From positions 22,739,636 to 22,803,635 of the forward strand of contig JACGWO010000002.1 in assembly GCA_034509735.1 (NCBI GenBank): a stretch of DNA of 64,000 nucleotides, written 5' to 3'. The stretch comes from Sesamum alatum. Lineage: Eukaryota; Streptophyta; Magnoliopsida; Lamiales; Pedaliaceae. Shown piece by piece: positions 10,614-23,060 of this stretch. Each line of letters begins with the position of its first letter. Within the stretch, counting starts at the first letter, position 1. Under the pieces are notes generated by a model. It was given only the letters and a program-made list of their open reading frames with translations. It was not told where the DNA came from and did no database searches. The position numbers and the translations under genes are program-made.

Positions 10614-12591
10614 TGAAAGCCTAGGATAGGCGTGTGGATCGTTCCGGGAGGAGCGTGAATGCAGAAGCGCGGTATAAAATAAATTGCAAAAATTTAAAAC
10701 ATGCTTTAAACAAGAACGTAACGTAAACGTTCGAGGGGTGTTCTCTTGAACCTCCCGGGCATTTGGTGTATCTATGAACAAAGCAAAGAACGTAAAATCA
10801 TGGAGGCCGTAGGGTTGTAAAAAATGAAGCAACAAAACGAAGAACCTGCCCGGTTGTCATTTTGTCTTCGAGCCGCTACTTGCATTGTTCCCTATTTTGC
10901 TCCAAGATCTCAAATTGAGACCCTCTAAATCATACACGCAATCCGCTCACGTATCTTGATCCTCGTGCTAGCAAAAAACCAAGTGTATATTATTTGGAGA
11001 GGACGGATCGATTAGGTCTTATGCATTAACGTGATCAACCCTCCTTAGGTTCAATTGTATGAAACAAAGGAACAAAAATATTTTCTTGGGAAAAGGGGAG
11101 AGTGGCCGAGAGGGAGAGATGTATGTGTGTGTGTGTGTGTGTGTGTTAAACTTTCATCATCTCTTCTAAAGTGAAGAGCTAGGTTTATATATAGAGAAAG
11201 AATCATATTCCTCTTCAAATTCCAACTTTTGGAAGACTATTTTAATTAGGATTTTGACCTAGTCAAAGTCCTAGTCAAAATAGGTCTTTGATTTGGTCAA
11301 ACCAATCCTAGCCATTCATTCATCTCTCCTTTTAATCTCAACCATCTATTTATTTTATAAAATATTTAATCTTATTTAAATAATCCATGGGACAATAAAT
11401 GAATAAAATAAATAATAATATTTATTTTTAGCCTGTGCACTTAATTCCAATAAACCCAATTTATTATTTTAGTTAAATCTCTTTTCATCCAATTTAAAGG
11501 AATTAACATCCCAAGAAAAGACATCTGGTTAAATCTAATTTAAACGTCCTATCTCTCCAAATATTTAATTCTAAATTAAATACGTTATGTGTGCGGATTG
11601 TGTGTGACTCTTTAGGTTCACCTTCAGCTAGACTTGGTCGAATTCCCAGAATCCATCTGTTGCCATGGGTGGCCGTCTAGCAACGGTCCATGGCACTAGA
11701 GACTAGGTGAATATGCGTGGGGTGAACATTTAGGCTCTATACTACATTTATCCTTCCGCCTACGGTCTCACCACTTAGGGTCTAGGGCATGGAAACGTAG
11801 GTACCCGTCTGGGACCGAAGTATTGGCTTGTCCTACACTAAACGTCGCAAGGAATCTCTCACTTCTATTCAGTTACTGTGGCCACAGATTCAGGGACAAG
11901 ACTTAGAGTATAGTGAGACGCTACTGTCAGCGCTGTGACAGGAGACAGATCCTTTCTTGGAATCTATTGTCACGCTGCACATCATGACTTCATTAGATAT
12001 GGCTTATGACTACTCAGTAACTATGACTTGGTCATCTCTCACCATACCTAAGATACAGACACGGTGTACAGGTAAACTCAGCAATTCCTCAAGTCCAAGG
12101 ATCAACCTGTACAGTTGGAACCGGTAACTCAAGTCATACCTATCTGACCCTACTCAAGGTCCTCCGTAAGACGGTTTCTGCGAGTCACCTCAGTCAGCTG
12201 CTCCCTAGCCAGCTGACCCACTAATACTGCATAGACGACCCTCGTCACCCGTCGATGAAACACGACAGCAGATACTTAGTGCAAGTCTCAAGTAGATTCT
12301 CGATATCCATTTCTCGAGATTCCTTAACCTGGAGATTTTCAGACTGATTCGGCGAAACTGATTTCATGAACCTACCTCCAAGCGTATTTCCAGTTCCTAA
12401 AATGTGATCTCAGTATGTGGGCTTTGTTTGTGCAGTGAACAGTTATAAAGTAGTAAAGAGAACACAAACAAAGTATTAGCCAGATGAACATCACTTTCTC
12501 ATTCATCAAAGTTTATTAAAACTCTGAAATTGTTCAGACATAAGTTACATTTCACTTAATGAAATTGGCTTAATGGTCACCTATTCTAACA
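10614..12591 (-). repeat. 5' LTR of B1 (LTR B, 1978 bp)
   Basis: On the plus strand it runs from TGAAAGCCTAGG to CTATTCTAACA. It has a GT microsatellite at 11124-11146, a TATA-like motif near 11190 (minus strand) and several TTGAC W-box cores at about 11250-11310. It also contains the CCATGG hairpin block shared with LTR A (about 11662-11711). Confidence 0.93.
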
Positions 12592-13628
12592 GGGGGTGGG
12601 CTGCCCATCATTATCCCACCTCTCTTTTTCGTTTTCTTTTTTTTTTTAACTTTTAATAAACTTCTTCAAAATACCATTACGTCCTTTCTAATTTCTTAAT
12701 TAATATAATTTGCTCCAAAATATTATATAAAGCTCAATTCACTCCGTTCAAGTCTTAATATGATTACAATTTAATTTATAATATATCTACTACTTAACTA
12801 AATTTATTAAAGAGTTATCAATTAATCCCATAATTATGTATAATAATTTGTGGGCGTCACAGTCATACTGTCGACCGTCTCCCAACCTTAGTCTAGGGAA
12901 TGGAATTGGGCATCGGTTCCCATCCTTGACTAGATGTCTATGCTTAGACCATGCTTACCTTCTCCTACTGAGTAGTCCAGCATAATAGTAGGCCCCTACT
13001 ATCATTGAAATTAAATCATACAAAAATATCCTATATTGTTGTTTACCTTCATCATCTATTCTGAGGACTTATCCAATAAATTGAGTTATAAGACGTTTGC
13101 TAGGCAAGACTAAATGTTGGACTTTATGTGGTGTTACTGATTTTCCCTTCAATTAATGTAGGTTACATCAATTGACTTTTACACGATTTTCGAGCAACAT
13201 AAAAAAAAAAGCATTATGGATTTCATGTACCCACATTCCCATATTCCCCAAATTCATCTTCTTCATCATCGTTGGACTCATCTTCCCCATATTACTCATC
13301 TTCCCCAAATTCATATTCCCCATATTACACAAAATCCTCATCTTCTTCATCCATATCTTCGTCAGAATCAGATTCCATGTGGCGCCATAATGGGGAAAAT
13401 GGCGCTAAGCTCTCACCATTTGTGCCATGTCCTTTCTACAACGATGGTTACACTGCAAAGAAAAGTATGATGGTCTGGCAAGTCCAAGTCCTTTCCCAAC
13501 TATCCTCCATTGAGATGTAAATAAAGCATTAATAAAATTGAAAATAAATAAATTCAGCAATGAAAAGGATGCGTCCTGAGAGCTTGGTACAAATGATAAT
13601 AAAAGCATAGACACAAAGACACACCAAT
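12592..13628. other. Unassigned AT-rich DNA between insertions
   Basis: No gene is supported. About 80 bases at 12871-12952 match LTR A in reverse orientation, so at least one old LTR fragment is present. At 13200-13390 a pyrimidine-rich imperfect repeat (CCCCATATTAC and CTTCATC-like units) gives low-complexity frames on both strands, including a Ser-rich 82-codon frame at 13272-13520. I see no domain in it. The solo LTR at 13629 interrupts this DNA. Confidence 0.6.
12871..12952 (-). repeat. LTR A fragment
   Basis: A short stretch matching the LTR A segment around TTAGTCTAGGG and GGTTCCCATCCTTGACTAG. No LTR sequence flanks it on either side. It is a truncated relic. Confidence 0.7.
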
Positions 13629-15856
13629 TGAAGGACAAGCGGATCAGCCCGGGAGGGCGAGCGGAAGCGAGAAAGCGAGAAATTGTGCACAAATTTAAAT
13701 CTAATTTAAATATGCGAATCCCAAGGGGTGTACCCTTGGGTACTCAACCGGGCGTTCGATGTAGGATGTGTAAATATTAGAAACATATATTTAAACACAT
13801 AGGGCATAGATGTATATTAAATCAATCAAAGCGTAATAAACCATTACCTTTGATTATTTAGCGTATGCCCCCGGTTACTTGCGTTGTTCCTTCTCCGGAA
13901 TGCTCACGAAATCCAAACGTATGGATTTTCCAAAGGTGATCCAGACCACACCCAGAAGAAACACACGTTCTTCTTGCTAGAAAAGAACGGGTTTAAGAAG
14001 GAATTGGTTTAAGAGAAGAACACTATGAATTAGTGTTCTTTTAAACTTAGTTTGTTCTTCTTCTTGATTCAAAATCAAGTGAAGAACACAAGTGTAAGAG
14101 AGGGAGGGAGGCCGAGAGTTTGAGAGAGCGGAGAGGGATTTTGTCTTCTCTTTTTCCTAGAAAAAGATGAATAATGAATCACTTATGCTTGGTGTTGTAT
14201 ATTTTAATATATATACATAATTAATGTGATTATTGGAATGTGTCTAGGTTCATCCAAATATGTCTAGATTCATTCCAATCAATCACCATCAATTCTTCAA
14301 TCAAGCCTACCAAATTTTATGGTATGATTAAATCATACCAAAAGGGAAGAGCTTGATTGGAGTTGATTTGTCTCTTTCCAAAAGAGATAAGTCAACATAC
14401 CACATAGCATGAAACATGGCTGATTTTGCTTCCTCCAAGGGAGCATGTCGGTCATGTTTAATTAAGGGAAGAAGTCCAACTTCTTCCTATTCCAAAATAG
14501 GAATTATTTCTCCTCTCGGGTATAATTTAACGGACCGGGTTTTATCGTAATCCAATTACGACGAACCCAACATTAAATCCAATTTAATGTCCATTTAAAT
14601 TATTCCTGTTGATCTTTTAATCCAATTAAAAGATCCAACATCTCAACGTCTCAACTTTGCATATTTAATCAAAAATCCAATTTACCGATTAAACGAAAGC
14701 CCGATACTATATCGGCCGGTCCATCCAATGGACTTTCCCTTAAGTAATCCAATTACTTATTTTATCCTTCGAAATTGACTCCAAGTCGATCTCTCAACCT
14801 CCTTGGTGATTTGTGTGTGACCCTTTAGGTTCACTCTCAGCTAGACTTGGACCCGTGTCCCACAAGGGCCCGTTACCATGGGTGGCCGTCTAGCAACGGT
14901 CTATGGCACTAGAGACTAGGTGAATTGGCGTGAACATTTAGGCGCCGATTTCGTACGGGTACGATCCTTCCGTCTACCGTCTCCCGGCCTTAGTCTAGGG
15001 TATGGAATTGGGCGTCGGTTCCCATCCTTGACTAGGCATCTATGCTTACTACTCGAGACCACGTATGCTTCATTGCGTCGACACAGGAAACCATTCCCTG
15101 TTCGACCAACCACTGTGGCCACAGCTTCAAACAACATGAACGTGTCTCCGAGTGCATAGGAGATACCTCTGTCACATACTGACAGGGGACGGATCCTCTT
15201 CTTGGAATCTACCGTCTTCGCTACACATTCCGACTGCACTGGACAAGGCTTATGATAATCATCTTACAAAATGATTACCTCTCGCCAGATTCAAGATACA
15301 GTCATCATGTGCACGCGACTGCCATGATTCCTCAAGTCTGAGGATTACTCCCGTACTATCAGAACCGGGAAAAACCAATCATACCGACCAACCCTCCAAG
15401 GCTTCCATATGATGATCCCTGCGAGTCAGTCCAGTCGGCTCGACCCCAGTCGACCAACCCATCAAGATCGTGTAGGCGTCCCACGCCTGTCGCCGATGAA
15501 ACACGACACTCATCCAATGAACACGACTATTGACGCAAGTCTCAATAGGACTCTCGATGCCCTGTCTCGAGGTCCTCGACTTGGAACGTTTCAGACCCAA
15601 CTCTTAATCAGTTGGTTTCATGACCACCATCCAATGCGTGGCCCAACTGCACGAGTTGTTATCCATGGTCTGTGGGCTTTGTTGCGATATAAGTTAAACA
15701 CCGTTTTAACAAATGTAAGATGAGCGCAACAAAGAAGGTACCATTGGTGATGAATACTCATCTTATTCATCACATAATAATATTACACTTACATCAAGTT
15801 GTCAGATAGGTTACAAATCGCCAAACCTATTGGCTTTCTGGTCACCTATTCTAACA
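13629..15856 (-). mobile_element. Solo LTR A (2228 bp, TSD CCAAT)
   Basis: Runs from TGAAGGACAAG to CTATTCTAACA on the plus strand. It is flanked on both sides by CCAAT (13624-13628 and 15857-15861). There is no internal region, so it is the product of recombination between the two LTRs of a full element. It contains the U3 hairpin block and the terminal CCCAAGGG/CCCTTGGG hairpin. Confidence 0.96.
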
Positions 15857-16695
15857 CCAATAACCTAAAATTACAGGAAAATAGAAAAAGGAATTCCATG
15901 CATATTCTCTGCTAGACATTATCATATCTAAATGCATACCCCTTGAGGACTTGCATTGTTGCTGCCTCTATATTAGATATTAAGGCAAGCAGGCTTGGCA
16001 AATTGTGAATGATAGTTTTCTCGACACTGGTCGGCAGCGTTGGTCACCTTTTTTTAATAAACAAACAATAGCTCGGCGTATCAGGATGTCCAGGGGAGTG
16101 CAAGTAAACGAACAACAACTTATATTCATGCCTAGACCTTTGCAACGCGTCCATGAAACACTCAATCACAAAATTCAGCCTCACTCTCCCATAATCCCTC
16201 TCAAAACTGGAGACAAAAATCCATGACCTCAGAGGTAGACTATGGCACAGACACCACGGGAGAGAAGAACTTTAAAAAAAAGTTGGAGGAGAGATTAAAT
16301 GCCAACTACTACATTATTGATTTGGCATATGTAAATTAATTACTTATTGAGGGCAAAAGTGTAAAAGATTAAGCTCAAATTGGGGACAATGATGGAAGGC
16401 AAAATTAATATGGGATTTGGTGGGCCCCACATATTGATAATATGTGGGGGTGGCTTGGATTGCAGTAGTGCATTTTGTAGGGGTCAGTAGAGGGCCCAAG
16501 AATTTAGTAGCGGGCTTTGACTTTGCTTAGTAAACACTGGACAAACCCCTACTGGCCTGGATATAGGGGTTTATCCAATGAGGTAAACATGGCCTTAATA
16601 TTCGAGATGTGTTTACTCTATCGATCAACGTAAGAAACCATTTTCTACTCAATTATTTGCTATGGGCATAGACTTTTAGAGTCTAAACCAGCTCA
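15857..16695. other. Unassigned DNA; hairpin at 16425-16449
   Basis: No gene is recognised. A perfect 11-base inverted repeat (CCCCACATATT, loop GAT, AATATGTGGGG) lies at 16425-16449. Two short overlapping frames at 15980-16226 have no recognisable domain. The segment ends in the LTR A relic that starts near 16696. Confidence 0.5.
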
Positions 16696-17329
16696 GAGCG
16701 CATAGGAGACATCACCGTCATATACTTACGGGGGACAGATCCTATCTTGGAATCCACCGTCCTCGCCACATACTCCAACTGCACTGGACAAGGCTTATAG
16801 GACCATCTTACAGAATGATCACCTCTCGCCACATCCAAGATACAATCTTTCATATGCACGTGACTGCCATGATTCCTCAAGTTCGAGGACTAATCCCCTA
16901 CTAACGGAACCGGGAATTCTAGTTATACCAACCAAGCCTCCGAGGCTTCCATATGATAATTGTCGGGAGTCAGTTCAGTCAGTCAACCACCTTGTCAAAC
17001 TAACCCACTAAAATTGCATAGACGACCTTCGTCTATTATCGATGAAACTCGGCACTCACCCAGTGAATGCGATACTTAGTGCAAGTCTCAATAGAACACT
17101 CGATGCCCAGTCTCGAGGTCCTCGACTTAGAACGTTTCAGACGAACCCTCAGAAGTTGGTTTCATAGCCGCCATCCAATGCGCAATCCAACTACATGGGT
17201 TATCGAATTGGTGTGTGGCCATTTGTTGTAACGTTGAAACACCGTTCAACGTTAGTAGTAAGCACAACAAACACAATACCAGTGATGAATACTTACTCTC
17301 TTCATCACGATAATATTATATTAATAAAG
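16696..17329 (-). repeat. Old LTR A relic, first part
   Basis: Diverged reverse-orientation LTR A, beginning in mid-LTR (GAGCGCATAGGAGACATC) and continuing toward the outer LTR end. It is interrupted by the solo LTR B at 17330, whose target duplication TAAAG is 17325-17329. It resumes at 44866. It is clearly older than the other A LTRs by the number of differences. Confidence 0.85.
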
Positions 17330-18566
17330 TGAAAGCATAGGTTAGGCGTGTGGATCGTCCCGGGAGGAGCGCGAATGCGGAAACGTGATATAAAAAGAAA
17401 TTTACAAAATTTAAAATATACTTAAACATGAATTAAAACTACACATTCAAGGGATGTTCCGTTGAACCTCCCGGACATTCGGTTTATCTCATGACTAAAA
17501 TAAAGAACATACAAATCATGGAGGCCATAGGGTTGTAGAAATCGAAAATACAAAACGTAGTAACCTATCCAGTTGTCATTTTGTCTTCAAACCGCTACTT
17601 GCGTTGTTCCTCATTTTGCACCAAGATCTCAAATTTGAGATCCTCTAAATCGTACACGCAATCCGCCTACGTATCTTGATCCCTGTGCTAGCGAAAAATC
17701 AAGTGTATATAATTTAGAGAGGATGGATCGACCAAACGTTATGATTAACGTGATCATCATCCTTAGATTCAATGTATAAAACAAAGAATCAAAACTTGTT
17801 CTTGGAAGGGGGGGAAGTGGCCGAGCCTAAGGGGAGAGACGAGAGAGTGGTGTGTGTGTGTCTGCGTGTTTTTTGAATTCCCATCATCCTTCTAAAGTGA
17901 AACCCTAGGAGTATTTATAGAGGAATCCTAGTCCTCTTCAAACTCCAACTTTAGAACATTAATTTGACTAGGATTTTGACCTAGTCAAAGTCCTGGTCAA
18001 ACTAGATTTTAAATTGGTCAAACCAATCCTAGCCATTCATCTCTCCTCTTTAATCTCAACCATCCGTTTAATTTTATGAAATATTTAAATCCTATTTAAA
18101 TAATCCATGGGGCTATAAATAAATAAAATAAATAATAATATTTATTTTAAGCCCACATTATTTATTTCAATAAATCCAATTTATTTATTTAGTTAATTCC
18201 TCTTAAGATAACTGAAGGAACCAACATCCCAAGAAAATGAGAACCGATTATATCCAATTTTAATCGCTCTACCTATCCAATTTTAATTCTAAATTAAATA
18301 CCTTATGTGTGCGGATTGTGTGTGACCTTTAGGTGCACCCTCAACTAGACTTGGTCGAATTCCCAACCATCCTATGACATGAATTCGTCCGTTACCATGG
18401 GTGGCCGTCTAGCAACGGTCTATGGCACTAGAGACTAGGTGAATGTACTTGGTGTGAACATTTAGGCTCTATAGTACGTTTATCTTTTCATTTGCAATCT
18501 CACCACTTAGGATATAAGGCATGAAAATGTAAGTACCCATGTTAGACGTAAACCTTGCCTCGTCCA

Positions 18567-20794
18567 TGAAGGACAAGCGGATCCGCCCGGGAGCGCGAGC
18601 GGAAGCGAGAAAGGCGAGAGAAGTGGGTAAATTTAAATCAAATTCAAAAATACGCGAATCCCAAGGGGTGTACCCTTGGGTGCTCAACCGGGCATTCGAT
18701 GTAGGATGTGTAAATATTAAAACATATATTTAAACACATAGGGCATAGATATACAAATGAAATCAATCAAAGCGTAATAAACCGTTACCTTTGATTGTTT
18801 AGCGTATGCTCCCGGCTACTAGCGTTGTTCCTTCTCCGGAATGCTCACGAAATCCAAACGTATGGATTCTCCAAAGGTGATCCACACCACACCGGAAGAA
18901 ACACACGTTCTTCTTGCTAGAAAAGAACGGGTTTAGGAAGGAATCAGTTTAAGAGAAGAACACTATGAATTAGTGTTCTCTTAAACATACTTTGTTTCTT
19001 CTTCTTGATTCAAAATCAAGTGAAGAACACAAGTGTAAGAGAGGGAGGGAGCACGAAATTTTGAGAGAGAGGAGAGGATTTTTGTCTTCTCTTTTTCCTA
19101 GAAAAAGATGAATAATGAATCACTTATGCTAGGTGTTGTATATTCTAATATATATGCATAATTAATGTGATTATTGGAATGTGTCTAGGTTCATCCAAGG
19201 ATGTCTAGATTCATTCCAATCAATCACCATCAATTCTTCAATCAAGCCTACCAAAATTTATGGTATGATCAAATCATACCAAAAGGGAAGAGCTTGATTG
19301 GAGTTGATTTGTCTCTTTCCAAAAGAGACAAGTCAACATACCACCTAGCATGCAACATAGCTGATTTTGCTTCCTCTAAAGGAGCATGTCGGCTATGTTT
19401 AATTAAGGAAAGAAGTCCAACTTCTTCCTATTCCAAATTAGGAATTATTTCTCCTCTCGGGTATAATTTAACGGACCGGGTTTTATCGTAATCCAATTAC
19501 GACGAACCCAATATTAAATCCAATTTAATGTCCACTTAAATTATTCTCGTTGATCTTTTAATCCAATTAAAAGATCCAACGTCTCAACATCTCAACTTTC
19601 CATATTTAATCGAAAATCCAATTTACCAATTAAATGAAAGCCCGATACAATATCGGCCGGTCCATCCAATGGACTTTCCCTTAAGTAATCTAATTACTTA
19701 TTTTATCCTTCGAGATTGACTCCAAGTCGATCTCTCAACCTCCTCGGTGATTTGTGTGTGACCCTTTAGGTTCACCCTCAGCTAGACTTGGGCCCGTGTC
19801 CCACAAGGGCCCGTTACCATGGGTGGCCGTCTAGCAACGGTCCATGGCACTAGAGACTAGGTGAATTGGCGTGAACATTTAGGCTCCGATTCCGTACGGG
19901 TACGATCCTTCCGTCTACCGTCTCCCGGCCTTAGTCTAGGGCATGGAATTAGGCGTCGGTTCCCATCCTTGACTAGGCATCTATGCTTAATACTCGAGAC
20001 CACGTATGCTTCATTGTGTCGACACAGGAAACCATTCCCTGTTCGACCAACCACTGTGGCCACAGCTTCAAACAGCATGAACGTGTCTCCGAGTGCAGAG
20101 GAGATACCTCTGTCACATACTGACAGGGGACGGATCCTCTTCTTGGAATCCACGTCCTCGCTACACATTCTGACCGCACTGGACAAGGCTTATGATAATC
20201 ATCTTATAGAATGATTACCTCTCGCCAGATCCAAGATACAGCCGTCCTGTGCACGCGACTGCCATGATCCTCAAGTCTGAGGATTACTCCCGTACTATCG
20301 GAACCGGGGAAAACCAATCATACCGACCAAGCCTCCAAGGCTTCCATATGATGATCCCGCGAGTCAGTCCAGTCGGCTCGACCCCAGTCGACCAACCCAT
20401 CAAGATCGTGTAGGCGTCCCACGCCTGTCGTCGATGAAACACGGCACTCATCCAATGAACACGACTCTTGACGCAAGTCTCAATAGGACTCTCGATGCCC
20501 TGTCTCGAGGTCCTCGACTTGGAACGTTTCAGACCCAACTCTTAATCAGTTGGTTTCATGACCACCATCCAATGCGTGGCCCAACTGCACGAGTTGTTAT
20601 CCATGGTCTGTGGGCTTTGTTGCGATATAAGTTAAACACCATTTTAACAAATGTAAAATGAGCGCAACAAAGAAGGTACCATTGGTGACGAACACTCATC
20701 TTATTCATCACATAATAATATTACATTCACATCAAGTTGTCGGATAGGTTACAAATTGCCAAACCTATTGGCTTTCTGGTCACCTATTCCAACA
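18567..20794 (-). repeat. 3' LTR of A1 (2228 bp)
   Basis: Plus-strand reading TGAAGGACAAGCGG to CTATTCCAACA. It is directly followed by the polypurine tract complement ATCTCCCACTT. The 107-codon LTR frame is present at 19857-20186 with a shifted start. Confidence 0.95.
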
Positions 20795-20806
20795 ATCTCC
20801 CACTTG
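20795..20806 (-). other. Polypurine tract of A1
   Basis: ATCTCCCACTTG on the plus strand reads CAAGTGGGAGAT on the coding strand, immediately before the 3' LTR. This is the plus-strand primer used in reverse transcription. The same motif precedes the B3 3' LTR (38823-38834), and it is absent from both A-del copies. Confidence 0.85.
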
Positions 20807-22154
20807 ACCTAAAGCCAATCACCCATTGACCTCGAACCTCTTATTCAGATGGTGAGTATGGGCAACTTGCGACATGGGCTTAGCAAGTGGATCTGCTATG
20901 TTTTCTGCGGAGCTGACTCGGTCCAACCGAATGTCAGTCCTGCTATCCATCTCTCTATGTAGATGGTAGCGTCCAAGAATATGCTTGGATCGTGATGAGA
21001 TCTCGGTTCCTTTACTAGCGCTATCGTCCCGTTGTTATCATGAAAGATATTACAGGCTTAGCAATGCTAGGTACTACATCCGACCCTTGGATGTAGCTCA
21101 TCAACCAACCACTCCTTAGCAGCTTCCAAAGCCGCTATGTATTCAAAACTCTATGGTGGAGTCCTTCGTGGTAGCCTATTTGGAACTCTTCCAAGTAACC
21201 ACGCCACCATTTAGTCTAAATACAAACCCATACGGAGACTTGGCATCATCGTCATTCGACTGGAAGCTAGCGTCGCTATAGCCTTCCAGTATCAACTCTC
21301 CACCACCGTAGATCAAGAACATGTCCTTAGTCCTTTTTCAGGTACTTCAGGATAGTCTTGACTGCACTCCGGTGTGCCTTCCCGGCACACGACTGATATC
21401 GACTAGTTACGCTCAAAGCGAAAGCCACATCAAGTCTAGTGCACTGAACAACATACTGTATGCTGCCTAAGGCTGAAGCATAGGAATGTCCAACATCCGT
21501 TTAAGTTCCTCATCAGTCTTAGGAGACTGCTTCTTGACAACTTAATTCATGCCTCATATACGAGGACTGGGCCATTCCTAACATCTTTCTAGATCTATCC
21601 CTGTAGATCTTGATGCCAAGGATGTAGGATGCCTCGCCCATATCCTTCATGGAGAATTGCGTTGACAACCAAGCTTTAGTGGTACCTAACATCTTAGCAT
21701 CATTCCCAATGAGCAAGATGTCATCCACGTAAAGCACCAGAAACGCAACTGAGCTCCCACTGATCTTCTTGTATACACAAGGATCGGACTCGTTCTTGAT
21801 GAAATCATATCCCCGTATGACTTCATCAAAACGTATGTTCCAGCTTCGGGTTTAATCCCTTTTGGTGGATCTGCTAGGGTCCAAATCTTGTTTGTACCCA
21901 TCGAGTCCATCTCGGATTTCATGGCCTCAAGCCACTTGTCCGAATCGATGTCCGACATCACTTCTCCGTACGTCTTTGGATCATTATCCAACTGATCGGT
22001 CAGGCCCAGAAATCCATACCTATCAGGTGCATGGGATACTCTGGCCGACCCACGGAGGACTGGAACAATATCAGTGGGAACTTCAGGCTCAGATGTCACT
22101 GCCGCCTCTTGGGGTTCCTCACTTGATTCCTCAAGGAGCACCTCATCGCGTCGA
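20807..22154 (-). pseudogene. A1 integrase tail, RT (internally deleted) and RNase H
   Basis: Minus-strand remnant of the pol C-terminal half. The linker and RT start (VLRGSARVSHAPDRYGF, IWTLADPPKGIKP) run to about 21858. They then join in a shifted frame to the segment that reads SWNIRFDEV in B2, skipping about 340 bases that encode the RT core up to that point. The YVDD box survives at about 21720-21735. RNase H sequence follows to about 20840, with a broken DSTTEAEYI region near 21150. RT and RNase H would make element DNA, but this copy cannot. Confidence 0.88.
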
Positions 22155-23060
22155 CTATCCGATGGAAAACCTTTTTCCAAAAACTGCGTTTCGCGAGACA
22201 AAAACCTTTTGCTCAGAGGGATCATAGAAATAATACCCCGTAGTTTCTTTCGGATAGCCGATGAACCTGCATAAACTAGACCTCGAGTCCAGTTTATCTC
22301 CCACTAATCTCTTGACATATGCGGGGCAACCCCACACTTTCAAATATTTGTAGGAGGCAGGCTTGCCATGCCATATCTCATATGGCGTCTGGGATACCCT
22401 TTTAGATGGCGCCAAGTTCAAAACTTTGGCCGCCGTCTCAAGAGCGTATCCCCAGAAGGAAAGGGGTAGTTCGGTAAAACTCATCATGGATCGGACCATG
22501 TCCAACAAGGTCCGATTCCTCCTTTCAGACACACCATTAAGCTGCGGTGTTCCAGGAGGGGTCCACTGAGAGAGAATCCCATTCTCTTTTAGATAATCAG
22601 TAAACTCACCACTCAAATACTCTCCAACTCGGTCCGACCGAAGGGTTTTGATCTTTCGACCGGTTTGGTTCTCTACTTCAAGTCTGTATTCTTTAAACCT
22701 TCCAAAGGCTTCAAACTTGTACCTCATCAGGTAAACATAACCATACCGTGAGTGATCATCGGTAAAGGTTATGAAGTACGAGTACCCACCTCTAGCCTGA
22801 GTATTTAGTGGACCACAGACATCTGTATGGATCAAATCCAACAGACCACTGGCTAGCGTACTTTGTCCAACAAAGGGTTTCTTGGTCATCTTTCCCTTTA
22901 GACAGGATTCGCAGGTCGGTAGGTTGTCCAAATCGTCTATTTCTAGACTCTTTGAGTCCACCAACCTTCTTATCCTATCTTTAGAGATATGACCTAACCT
23001 CGCATGCCATATCTGTGCGTTATTATGATCATCACGTTTTCTTTTGTGTTCTGCAGTCAT
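22155..23060 (-). pseudogene. A1 integrase
   Basis: A 301-codon minus-strand frame covering most of integrase. The HHCC finger (HARLGH, then CESCLKGKMTKKPF) is followed by the DDE core, with Asp in HTDVCGPLNTQ, Asp in TDDHSRYGYVY and Glu in NGVSERRNRT, then the C-terminal KVWGCPAYVK and GYPKETTGYY motifs. All the catalytic residues I can check are intact. It is out of frame with gag upstream and with RT downstream. Integrase inserts the element DNA and makes the 5-bp target duplications. The A-del deletion point corresponds to CTCAG at 22797-22801. Confidence 0.92.

Larger units (their letters stand above)
5197..12591 (-). mobile_element. B1: family B copia element, 3' part lost to the left
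   Basis: Reading on the minus strand the order is 5' LTR (10614-12591), primer-binding site (10601-10612), leader, gag, protease, integrase, RT. The element is cut at 5197 in the RT-RNase H linker (motif PYASAV) by insertion of A-del copy 1. The rest, including RNase H and the 3' LTR, should lie left of the window. The flank right of the LTR is GGGGT (12592-12596), the expected target duplication. The coding region carries several stops and frameshifts, so the element is dead. Confidence 0.9.

Noticed and set aside
13272..13520. Ser-rich 82-codon frame as a host exon
   Set aside because: It lies in a low-complexity pyrimidine-rich repeat that is open in several frames. No domain or splice context is recognisable.
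15980..16226. Short overlapping frames as an exon
   Set aside because: 60-73 codons with no recognised motif, on opposite strands of the same DNA.
16425..16449. Hairpin as a miniature inverted-repeat transposon
   Set aside because: A single 11-base stem with a three-base loop. No larger terminal repeats or target duplication are visible.
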